64,000 bases of DNA, taken from NCBI GenBank assembly GCA_002105175.1, contig MCGE01000003.1, forward strand, positions 1,809,001-1,873,000. The letters are read 5' to 3'. The position numbers and the translations under genes were made by a program. Each line of letters starts with the position of its first letter. Positions within the stretch are counted from its first letter, which is position 1. Below the pieces are notes generated by a model. That model ran no database searches and had not been told where the DNA came from. It saw only the letters and a list, made by a program, of their open reading frames with translations. Below are positions 11,591 to 23,400 of this stretch, piece by piece. Source of the stretch: Absidia repens. Taxonomy: Eukaryota > Mucoromycota > Mucoromycetes > Mucorales > Cunninghamellaceae.

Positions 11591-12422
11591 ATAAATGATA
11601 TCGGCAATGGGTGTGGGTCTGGTATTCACTAGATGGTATGGAAAAATTGATGTCAACACTGAATGGCCTTGGTGTGGCGTTGATAAAATGGCTGGAAAAA
11701 GCCCGTTTGACATGGGAATGCTGCTGACAATGACATCCTATAGGAATGGTGCTGGCAATGACACCCGGGTGGGCAGGTCCTTTGTAGTTGATACTGAAAC
11801 GAGGGCTCACCTTTCAAACCGGGATCTGACTGGATACCTCTCTTGTGCCTTCCTTTATTTTTTTGGTCAGCAACTCAGGTACACATATATGATGAAAACC
11901 AACTGAAACCTTTGGCAAATTGGTGATAATTGTGACAACAACTTATAGTAGTACCTATACTGTGCGTGCATGTACTGTGCCATGTAATAGGATCGAAACC
12001 TTTACGGTAAGTATTTGAGCTCAACCACATTTGATTAGTGTATTAAATTTTGACTTTTGTCTTATAATCATATGTAGTTTATAACCTATCAACTTTTGGA
12101 CCTGACTCTATTGGCCACACTTGACGTGGTTTACATATTGTATTGATTAGTTTGGATATCTTTAGATCTGTGGCTATATACTATTTTGTTTTATTTTATT
12201 CAATAAAATATGCTTTTTTGCCCCTTATTGATTCTATCTATTCGGTATGCCTAATTCGCTGATGAAGGTTCGCCGATTTAATTTATTTTGGGTTTTTTTT
12301 GGGTCTTTGACGGTCTTAGCCCAATTTTTAGAAACGCACATAGTCTCTCCTTTCTCTTCTTTTTTTTTTTTCTTTCTCTCAGTGCATTCTTTTTATATAC
12401 GTATTGCAAAACGACATAAAGT

Positions 12423-13099
12423 ATGGTGGTGAACCAAACGAATGCAGACAACGGTATTACTGAAAAAGAAGACATCGCACACGCTGACGATGATCAAAAT
12501 GTGCCTAGCATTATTATAAGCAATGTCGAAGGGCTTATCGAATCGAAGGAAAATGAATCACCAAACACAGCACCTACTTCGGAACCTGATACTCAGCCGA
12601 CAGACTATATTACTCAAGAAGAAAAAGAGCCAACCAATGAAACCGATGGTGATGCTCGACCAGCAACTCATACTTCTGACAATACAACCTCTCCTGCAGC
12701 GAAAATCGAAACCGGGGCACCCACTGCCGATATGGTTACAACATTAGCAACACAAACTCAGCCAACTAAAGTATCAGCCCCATCAGCGCCCTCCTCTCCT
12801 TTATCTTCCTCTGAAACTATCACCGCCATTAACGACCATGGAATTGACTTGAATACACCATTGGTATCTACCTCAGCAGATTCTAGTCTCAAAGGCCCTG
12901 TTGTCGAATACTACAGCAACAAGAATATTCTTTTGACTGGTGCCACCGGCTTTATTGGGAAGGCTATTCTTTGGAAACTGATACACTCTCTTGGGCACAA
13001 CCTTGGACGCATCTATCTTTTGATCAGGAACGGGAACACCAAACGCAGCAAAATGGGGCGACCCAATGATCGTATCAAGAATGAAATATTGAGCAACAA

Positions 13100-13135
<36 letters not shown>

Positions 13136-16100
13136 AAGGAACAAAGAAGAATGGGGTGATAATAGGGGACATGGTAGGGAGGAAGAATAAACTGAAACTA
13201 TGATTGATCTCATATTCTTTTTCATGCAGGCATTCGTTTCTCTTCGTCATAGAATGGGTGAATCAGTGTTTGATGACATTATTCAAAACAAGATATTTCC
13301 TATTGGTGGCGACATCATTTCGCCAGACCTTTCCATGCCATCTGAAGATCGCGAAAATGTAGTGGAAAATGTGCATGTTGTACTTCATTGCGCAGCGACG
13401 GTGGATTATCACGAACGATTGGATCTGTCTTTGGAGGTAATACTGCTTGTAAACACCGCATGGGAATGTAATCCATATGCTCTAATATATTATATTTACG
13501 TTAGACCAATACTTTAGGAACTTTGCGTTTAATGGATTTGGCTGATGAATGTGTAAAAATGGGTAAGTTAAAACAGACAGGGAAAGGAAAATCTTCGATT
13601 TACTCACTCGCCTATTTTCTTCTTCGTAGAATCATTTGTTCATGTATCCTTGGCTTACTTGAACGCGAATCAACCGGATGGCCACATTCAGGAACGTTTA
13701 TATCCCATGGAACTAGGTGATCCTGAAGACCTCTTAAAAGAAATCGTGGCTCTTGAATTACAAGGTAACGGCTTAAAAAATGGGCTACGTTATACACAAG
13801 TGCTTGACAGTTTTTTCTTTTATAGATATCCCGAAAATGACTCAACGCATCCTTCAACAATACCCAAATACTTACACATTCACCAAATCATTGACAGAAC
13901 ATCTGATATTAAAGCGCGTGGATTACAACCGGGTGGAAGAAATTCAAGGTGGAAAGGCTCAATGGCCTATATCAATTGTTCGGGCGACGCATGTAGGGGC
14001 TGCTGCTGTAGAACCACTTCCAGGTTGGGTAAGTACCGAAAGAGTAGATTCGAATACTTCAACGACTTAAAATTAATTGGGTGTTGATTGGTTGGTTGGT
14101 TGATTTTGCAGGTCGATGGTGTTACCGGTATGAATGGAATGGTGTTTTTAATGGGACATGGCATACAGGTATTGCAACCTGATATTGGTGGCCACATTGC
14201 TGATATTGTGCCTGTGGATTATCTATCTCGTATGATTATTGGAAGTCCGGTGTTTGCATCTCCTCCTGGTGTCAAGTTTGTGCTCCCTTACAACGAAATT
14301 CTACGGGACGACGAGGAACCATCTCGCCAACGGATGCATGGTATTCAGTATTTCCCGGTGATTCACCAAGTGTCTGCCGCCAGTATGCAGCCTGTCACAT
14401 GGAACGATATTTATGAATCTGTGCGACATTATTGGACAAGAAATACAAAGACGACACTTCCAACTGCCGATCAATATTTTGTATCCAATAAATCTCTATT
14501 CAAGACTCGACTCTTTATGAAAAGCAACCTTCCTCAGTCACTCAATACTGTTTCTGCCGCCATCAGTGGAAACAACAACAACGGTAACAACCTTGCGTTT
14601 GGGACCAACAATCGAATGGAGCCGAATGTGATCAATCGAACGGTAGAGGTGGCGTCACGCATGGCTGAAGCAAATCAGATACTTTTACGACATCAGTGGA
14701 TATTTGAAAATGACAATGTATATAAATTGGAATCTCATTTGGAATCCGACCCTCTTTTCCAGCTTTCTGGTTATTATTCTTCTGGGTTCGACTGGGATGC
14801 CTACATGATCAACTTTAGTCATGGTGCTCATATATACATTGCTCAAGGACCTATTGGTACGCGCAATTTGGCTTTGACATCTGGATGGGATTGTGCTCTC
14901 TATTCTAAGGTCCCTGTGGTACGACATTCTATCATCGATCGCCAAATTGAATCTGTTGTCTTTAGCTTGGCGGATATTCAAAAACGCACCGAGCGGATGT
15001 TGCTTCAAGTCATTACGTCTCTGGAACAACCAACATTGGCCCAGCTTGGATCTCTCAATGGCTTAAACGACAAGAAACTTTCCGAGGATTGGGTCGCCGA
15101 TTTTGATACCAGCTTGGATGATTGGTGCCACGATGATTCTGGTATTCTGACCGACGGTAAACATGCTGCTGATCTTGGTCGATGGGTTGCTCGTATTGGT
15201 GAACATGATGAGACTATCAAAATCATCGTCCTCAATGATCGTCGTGTGGGTGCTAGCATTCGTCAGGTAAAAAGAAGAAAAAAACATTCTAGGGGATGTG
15301 CGTGTAATGTCTTGGTAAAATTAGGTCGCTCACTTTTTTATTTAGATTATCGATTCATCTGGAGTTCCTCAACAAACAGTGGTGGGCGAAGCTTTGAAAA
15401 TTGTCCAACGAATGCGTGAACGCACACAATTGGCTTATGTTTGGTTCGCAGGCTCTTTCTTGGACGCTTTATTCAAACGCCTCTTCTCATGTATTCGCTT
15501 GCGGGATGAAGATATATTCAAGGTATAATAACTAAGTACAAATCATATTTACAATGAATCACGGTATTAAGCTTTTTTTTTTCCCCATGTGTGTGACGGA
15601 TTTAGCTCAAGGAACAAATTAAGGGGAAAAACGTCGTATATGTTCCTGTTTCAAAGACTTTGCTGGATCAGCTCTTGGTTTGGTACATATGTCTCCGTTA
15701 TCATTTGCCTGTACCTGCCCTTGTTTGTGATGAAGGTAATTAAACCCACACATATATATGTATATAGCTTCATGAGCCAATACTCAAGTCGTCTGATTTA
15801 CTTACAATAGCACTGGCACTTCTTGGCCCTGTATCGGATATTCTTCGCATTGCTGGTGCTTATTTTGTAAGACGGGACAAGCTCACACGATCTCCATTGA
15901 ACACTGCGGTTGCTTCTGCGTACACCGAGGCGCTTTTACATGAACATGGGGCTCTGTCGATGCTTTTGGAACGTGCACGCTCTCGGACTGGTCGGATTCA
16001 AGCAGTATACGCAGATGGTATTCTAGATATGGTAGTGGAAGCAACATTGGAACGAAACCAGCAAGTCCCAAGAACATTGAATCAGCAATCACCACCTCCA

Positions 16101-16509
16101 TCACCTGCACCTTCAGTTGATAGTCATACAACCTCAACCGGAACAGCACGATCTTCATTGGAATTTTCTGGCAAGGAAGCGGTGGTTGTACCCATTCACA
16201 TCACTTACGAAAAAATTCCGGATTTACGGATGCTCATCGATCAAGTACTCGATCAAAAATCTAAAGAAGCCAAGGTGGACCCTCCTGCGTCGACTGATGG
16301 AACTCCTTCAGTAAAGGCGGCAACGACACGCCTGGCACGATCAACTTCCTTCTTGAGACCTAGTGCATCAGTGGCTAACCGTGCGTCAAACAAGGATAAC
16401 GGAACTATTGAAAATGGCAAATATGGCCGGGTTTATGTAGGCATTGGAAATGTGATAGATATCAATAAGGCAAAGGATGAAGTATTGAACTCTACAGAAA
16501 AGAAAGAAA

Positions 16510-16550
<41 letters not shown>

Positions 16551-18278
16551 TTATTGTAGTTGGTGCACAAGCAACGTTTGTTGACGCCTTTACTTTTGAT
16601 ATAGTGCCTCCTCCACCGAACAACATGCTCAAATCTCCGCTCACATTGCAAAAGCTATTCAACATCAACAACATTCCTCCACGATTGTCAGTCCTGTGTC
16701 TGTTGTCGCTGCAATCATACTTTTTGGGCGTACTAGCAATGGCTTACCTTTGGGCAAAATTAACGGACATGCTGAATGGCTTAAGAACGAAGTTATCGAT
16801 AAAGGAATGTCTATCGACTGGCAAGGTAATGAATGATACAACCACGTATTCAAAAGATGACATTGAATTGTTACTGAATTTATTTTTATTTTTATTTTTT
16901 TCGTTGATAGATGGAGAAGACGCAGAAACTATTGTCGCTTACTCATTGAATCTTCTCGACACTCGAACAAATATTGTTGTGGAAGGTGGCAAACGCATCA
17001 ACGAGAACACAAATATTCGTATAGTGGACCACGCAGACAATGTGATGGATTTGTCTTATATGGCCAATCAAGTAAGTAAAGTTTTAATCCAACTGATAGT
17101 GTGATAATTAAATTACAATGAACTAACCATTTATTTTTATTTAAGATCATCGAAATATTCTTACCAGAAGCTATATTCTCGGTGGTGTATCTATCTTACG
17201 GACCAAAGAGTGTTTTACCTCGGGATGAACTTTTCGCCAAATTTAACTTTTTAGTACGGCTCTTAAAAGATGAATTCATCTACACCTGGACAATTGACGA
17301 AGTAATATAAGAAAAAAAAAAGTTCGATGATTTGGTATGTTACTGACAACAATTTTATATTCGTAGACATTTGATCAGTTACTACTCTGGTTCTCCAACA
17401 AAGGATTCCTTGGTGTCAAAGAAAATGGTCATTATGAAAAACTGGTGATGAAGGAATCTGACCACAAGGATTATAGCCGAATCTGTTTATTTGCCTCTTT
17501 CTTATACCCTACTTTGGATGCTTATTGGATTACCTCCTGCTCTCTATCTGCTCTTCGGGATTTACCTTATATGCCTCGCAAAATTGTACCAGTTTTATCG
17601 CAATGGATTGCTGCTCATCTTATCAGTGGGCGAAGAACTGCTTACCGAGAAGTCCTGTCCACCGAAGCTAGTCAAAATGCTGTCGATAACTTTATGGCGA
17701 TTGGTTTCATTGATGCTGTCCACCCAAAAACAAAGCTATCTCCCGATGCGCAAATCCTATTACTGGAACTTGGTGTCAAAACAAATGAAGATCTAGTGAT
17801 GGTTTCTGACCGAAGTCATACGAAAGCGGACGGATCCAGTGGAAACAAGGTAATATATATACATGTTAATAAATAAAATCAGGTACTTACTCAACAACCA
17901 TTCTAGGCCGATGGACATTCTGCTGGTAGTGATGATATCCTGTCACAGTTATCGGACATTGCGTCTTTATGCCATGAAATTGAAAAATATCGATTCGGTG
18001 CTGGTGATGCTCAGCTTCTTGGACTACAACAAAATGCTCATGTATTCGACAAGTGCCAAAATCAAATCCGAAGTATCTTACGGGCGGAGCAAAGCTATTC
18101 AAGTCAACACGGCATGCAATTAATACACGATGAAGATCAAATGATTCAATTGGTGTACTCCCTGAAGGCATCTGCGAACGTGGCACTTACTGATGGTGTT
18201 GCAGGCAGTGGAAGAAACCCTCGACGTGTCTCTGAAGCTTATAACTTGAAATCATCCTATCGCGACAACTCTGTATAG
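12423..18278 (+). CDS. Fatty acyl-CoA reductase / GPAT-DHAPAT-like acyltransferase fusion
   Basis: Fourteen exons: 12423-13100, 13230-13436, 13505-13562, 13630-13764, 13826-14028, 14112-15266, 15346-15522, 15606-15735, 15811-16510, 16605-16825, 16911-17071, 17146-17301, 17367-17849, 17907-18278; 1611 residues with frame kept across all junctions. Residues 1-155 are a low-complexity Thr/Ser/Glu tail. Then a fatty acyl-CoA reductase: Rossmann motif TGATGFIGK 172-180, strand IYLLIR, catalytic Y376-x3-K380 in NTYTFTK, and a FAR_C-like region about 595-660 (HQWIF, DWDAY). Next comes a GPAT/DHAPAT-like acyltransferase: motif I at 884-892 reads VPVSKTLLD, with Ser887 where the family has the catalytic His; motif II GAYFVRR 930-936; motif III ERARSRTG 968-975; motif IV VPIHITYEK 1041-1049; C-terminal part like DHAPAT. 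It should make fatty alcohol from acyl-CoA; transferase activity is doubtful. The C-terminus (DNSV) lacks a PTS1. Two introns carry 32-36 nt A-runs. Confidence 0.9.
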
Positions 18279-18376
18279 TATTAGTTATGTCGTTCTACCA
18301 ACATCCCCACTTACCCCGCCTTATTATATATCATAGTTTTATTTATTTTATATTTTCTGAACATTTTTTTTTTTTA

Positions 18377-18382
18377 AATAAA
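18377..18382 (+). terminator. Poly(A) signal of reductase-acyltransferase gene
   Basis: AATAAA about 100 nt after the stop, preceded by a T-run. Confidence 0.5.
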
Positions 18383-18639
18383 ATACATATTTATACGTTA
18401 TTCCACACTTCTATTGTTGATGATTGACAGGTCATAAAGTTAGTGTATTTCCATTTGTGAGTAATATAATATAGCTTTATGAAGACTACGCTTATAGTGA
18501 ACGCCGCACACACAGCAGGACGTATCTTTATTTATATGATTTGTTGAATGAAAAAAATAAAACATGACTACTAATAGTATGCGACCTAAGATTGGCAACA
18601 AGTGAAGGGGATTCAAAGAGGGAAAAGAAATTATGATGG

Positions 18640-19410
18640 GTGAATTGAAACCAAAGTATTTGGCAGGACACTAACCAAATAACTCGAATAGTTACGTTAT
18701 GTGTATCAACTGGATCAAAGAATGGGGGGGGGAAGCGGTATATTTTATTTGGTTTATGGCAGATACTAAACTAAGAGCATGGGATTCATTGTAACTAGGG
18801 ATCTATTGATGACAGCATGGACATGACTAATTGGAGACATGAAGAATGGGCAATACTAATATAAAGGGACGATTGTAAAAAAAAACGATCTTATATATTA
18901 TACAATACAGGACTTGAAAGAGACCAATAAAGCATTTTTAATTAAAGCAATTTAAAAAGAGATACATTTTATTCAAATATAAATACAAACTATGGACAAA
19001 CTAAAACCAAACTAAGCTAATGGAGGCTCCAAAAAGCCAACTAATGGAGTTGAAGTTAAAATCCTGGATCCAAAAAGAAAGGGATTCCCCATGGGTGTTG
19101 CAATCTCTATTCTGAAAGTCTTTCTGGTCCAATCCTAACACCACTCTAAGATCATCATAACCTCATGGAGGTTACAATGATGGAGAGTGAAAAAAATAGA
19201 AAGGAAAAAAAGTGAGAGGAAGAAAAATAAAGCCCACGTGGGCGGGGATTGAAACACTTTTTCTCTGAGGACGGGTTTGGGATTTTTTTGGTGCATACAA
19301 AAAAGGAAGCCTGCCTTTTTTTTTTTTTTTTTTTTTTTTTACAACAATAAGACATCAAACAATATTATTAACATAGCGGTTCTCTTATTATGATGGTGAC
19401 CATCATCATT
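18640..19410. repeat. Dispersed repeat family, copy 1
   Basis: Shares with the other copies a block containing TTTTATTCAAAT, CAAACTATGGACAAACTAA, AACTAAGCTAATGGAGGCTC, then a GGATTCCCCATG segment and CATCATAACCTCATGGAGGT. An upstream module has ATTTTATTTGG, ACTAAACTAAGAG and ACATGAAGAATGGGCAA. It ends beyond a CGTGGGCGGG motif and a long T-run. Confidence 0.7.
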
Positions 19411-20485
19411 TATCATTATCATCATTGCTGTTCTCTTTTCTTGATGCAGTTTAGTTCTCCTCTTCACTGTAGAATATATTGTTATTCACTGTAGGATAAC
19501 TTATCTGGCGATATGTTATCCCACAGTAAGATACTCCTTCTTCATACATATAACTAGTTGACTCACATTTAGCTACATGTTGTTGTATTATAGTTAGGTT
19601 ACGTAGTTAGTTGTTATTGCTTATATTGAAGTCTGAATAAAATATGTACTGTCCGTGGCTTTTATGTGCACTGTCTCTTATACGTTTAGTTTGTCTAGTA
19701 CTGTGGACATGTACACACTGTAAAGTATACGTGTGTGTGGAAGATAAAAAGCTGATGTGTGTATAATTTGTGCAAAAATAAAAGCATATCGTGCACATTC
19801 ATAATATAGTTTAAAATGTCAACTTGTTTATTGACTGTAGTATACTACTGAAAATGGTGACTGATATTTGTCTCAGTAATTATGCGCATGTGAATGAGTA
19901 GACACTATGATTAAAACTAAACGTTATCTTGAACGAAGAAAATATTATATGTTAATGGGCTACTGGACATGTATTTGACGGCCGGTATTGGACCGCCTAT
20001 AGTAAAGAGAAATAAAAAAAGACTTCATGTGTTTATATAAGGCTCCTAATGCCATATCATCTCGTGTCGTAGACTTCGAATTTATTTGGGTTTCTGAATA
20101 TATCTTGATGGTTCATTGCCAGACATAAAGACGATTTTTCATTGAGAGGGCGTATTCCACTAGCTGATAAGTATGTGTGTGTATGGTTCTCTTTTGCCAT
20201 TTTATGGTATAGTAAGATACCTAACTTGTATGTTCAGCAGTATATGGATATAATCCGTGGTGATATCGTCGTTTGCCTGTCTTCAAGAATTATTTTGCAT
20301 GACTTCTTGCAATTTTCAATTTTTCGACATGTCCTCAGCGTTCGGCGTTTAAATGATCCCTAAAAATAATAATTTTGCCAGCTCGGAAAAGAAAATGTTC
20401 ACGGGGGAAAAATTTAGGTATATCATTTCGACCTTCCATTTTTGCATTCATTCATTTTTCTTTCCCTTTCTCCGTTACTTCTCAA

Positions 20486-23400
20486 ATGTACAATAACGTG
20501 GGGACTACGAATAACAGCAATCCATCTGAAGGTAGTAAAAACAAACCATTCTACCCATACATCATGAAATATTATAGATGACTTAGATATACATATATTT
20601 TATTTATAGGCATTCGTCTCAACTTCATTACCACTGCTGACCAAACTAAGTTCGAAGATCTCTTCAAAAGAGCAACTGCTTCCACCGGGGGAAAACAAAT
20701 CACAGGTAATGAAATGTTTTTTGTTTACCATGAAAAATATACTATCATACTCATCATCATCCTTATTTTATAGCTGCCGCCGTCCGTGAACTTCTAACTC
20801 GCTCCAGGCTTGATAATGACTCCTTGGCAAAAATATGGTAAGACAAGACCGAATATGCCTTACCAAAATTTACTAACTAAAACTATTTGCTGTAGGGATT
20901 TATCATCTATCGCCAAAGCACCTTATTTGACTTTTCCTGAATTTGCTGTGGCCATGTACTTGACATCAACCAAGCTGACTGGCAAGCCTATTCCAAACCA
21001 ACTACCATCTGAAGTGCGCGAAGAAACAGAAATGGCGATGGCAATTCTTGCTTCTACTGAAACCAATTCTAATTCGAATCTCATCAACACAAGTACTCCA
21101 CCTACCCAACCTTTAATGACTGGCTATTCTCAACCTCAAATACCTATGATGACTGGCATGTTACCTCAGTACCAACAGCAACCGCAACAACTTCAGCAAC
21201 AAGTGCCTCAACCACAAATGCCCATGATGACAGGGTTTCAGCAACCGCAACAACTCCCTATGATGACTGGTGTTTCATCACCTCAACCTCAAATGCCTAT
21301 GCAAACTGGTCTTCCCATGCAGCCTTATCAGCAACAGCAGACGACAATGCATACTGGATATATGAACCAAGCACCTCTTCAAGCTCCTATGGCCACTGGT
21401 ATCGGACGACCCATCCAAACTGGCGCCAACAAACCTCGTCTTCAAAATATGGATTTTGCCAGTAAAATGATGCCTAATCAATCAAGCCGACAAAACCTCC
21501 TCGCTCCAGTGTTGGGAACTCATCAACAAGATGCCATCTCGTGGAAGATCAGCCCTGAAGAAAAGCAACGCTACCGTGAAATTTTTTCAGCATGGGAAAC
21601 CTCTGGTACAGGATATTTGTCCGGTGAAGTGGCGCGACAAGTCTTTATACAATCCGGATTACAAGAAAACGATTTGATGAAAATTTGGAATTTGGCTGAC
21701 AAGGAAAATCGTGGTAGTCTGGATGTGGATGAATTTGCTATTGCCATGCATTTGGTGTATCGAAAGCTCAACAATTTTGACATTCCCTCGGTGCTTCCAG
21801 CTGAACTGGCCCCTCCCTCAAGCGTTCTCAAGAAATTTGTAATTGGTCACCAATCTGCCCCTTCGCCTTTTGCACAACCATCTCCTTCTGGCCCATCTCC
21901 TTCCACTGCTTCGTATCAACGACGTGACCAAGGTGTAGATGATGACGCATATGTGTCAAGCGCTCGTCACAAAGGTCCAAGTCGGTTCATGAATTCTGCT
22001 CCTAGCCGCAAAATGACTTCCTATGAAAGTGATCAAGAAGACCAAGATGACTACGACTCCGCTGCTCTGGATGAGCTACGCCTCCAAATTTCCACCACCA
22101 AGAAAAAATTGGACGGGTTGAACAAACAACAAGGTGCTCGTCGATCTGAACCATCCCCTTCGTCAAAGATGTATTCTATGGAAGAACTCAAGGAAAACAT
22201 CCGAAAAACCCAGGACCAACTTGGTCTTGCTTATCGTGGAAATGGAATGACAAGCAAGTATTTTCAAAACACCGAATCTCTGTTGGACCTTTTGGAAACT
22301 CAAAAATCTCTTCAAGACGAAATTCAATACCTGTGCAACCGTGATATCCCTGTGCTTGCTCGACAGCTTCGCTCTTCTGCTGCTGAATTACGTGATGCAA
22401 AAGTTCGCTATGGACGCAAGAATGATGGTGGACAAGACTATACGGCTTACATTCAATCCACAGGACCCGGTGGCGCTACAACTGAGAGTGATCGTGTTCG
22501 GGCGAAAGCAAAAGCAATGATGGCAGCCCGTAAAATTGGAACTAGCTCTAGCAGAGACGCCGACTACGAACTACGACGTGCCGAAGAAGAAAAACAAGCC
22601 TACGATCGACTTGCTGATGATGCTGAACGAGATATGGAAAGAAATCGGGGTGCTTTACGAGATATACGCGGGGACCTTCGCTATTTGGATCAACTTGTGG
22701 AATCATCTTCTGTTTTGGACAAGAAACGGTTTGAAAAGGGTCAAGATATGTCGTATGAACTGCGTCGCTTTATTGAACAACTGGACCGCGAAGCTCCTTT
22801 GGGATTCTCTCCTCCTTCATCGCCTGCTGTGAACCGTCGTGGACTGATTTCTTCTCATAACGAAATTGGTTCAACGTCATCACCTTCTTCATTGGACTCA
22901 CCAACTTCAGCACCAATTGCAAGCCCATCATCTGCCCGTGCAGTCTCGAAACCTAGAACCGCAGATGAAATTAAAAAAGAGGTAAAAAACAAAACAAAAA
23001 AAAAACAAAAAAACAAACTGAAGTGGGAAACGATAGAAAGGGAAGTAACTGAGCATAATTTTGTTTTCTATTGATAGGCCGAACGTCGTGTACAGGAACG
23101 ATTGGACGCTCTCCGTGCAAAGCGTGGCCAAAGCTCACCTGCAACAAGATCTCCTCAACCATCCACACCTAAAGTAGACCATGAAGAACAGGCTGCCCAA
23201 CAACGCCTTCGAGATGCTGAACAGCAAGCCCAAGCGAAGCTCCGGGAATCTGAAATGCGACAAGAAGATCGAACACCAAGCCGTGATTACGAAATGGAAC
23301 AACAAAGGGAAACTGAACGAAGACAACAACAGGAAATGGACCGTCAACGTCAGCTGAATGAAGAAAAGGAAATGGAACAACGTCGACAAGAAGAAGATCG

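Larger units (their letters stand above)
10138..12422. other. Gene-poor region with two small secreted-type ORFs
   Basis: Between the gamma-adaptin remnant and the reductase-acyltransferase gene. Apart from the two signal-peptide ORFs at 10837-11106 and 11171-11371 and a minisatellite at 11516-11590, I see no recognisable gene. The other open frames are short and compositionally biased. Confidence 0.5.
18279..20485. other. Intergenic, mostly dispersed repeat
   Basis: Contains one copy of the dispersed repeat family (about 18640-19410), a T-run near 19319-19340 and AT-rich sequence that forms the upstream region of the Pan1-like gene. No gene seen. Confidence 0.6.
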
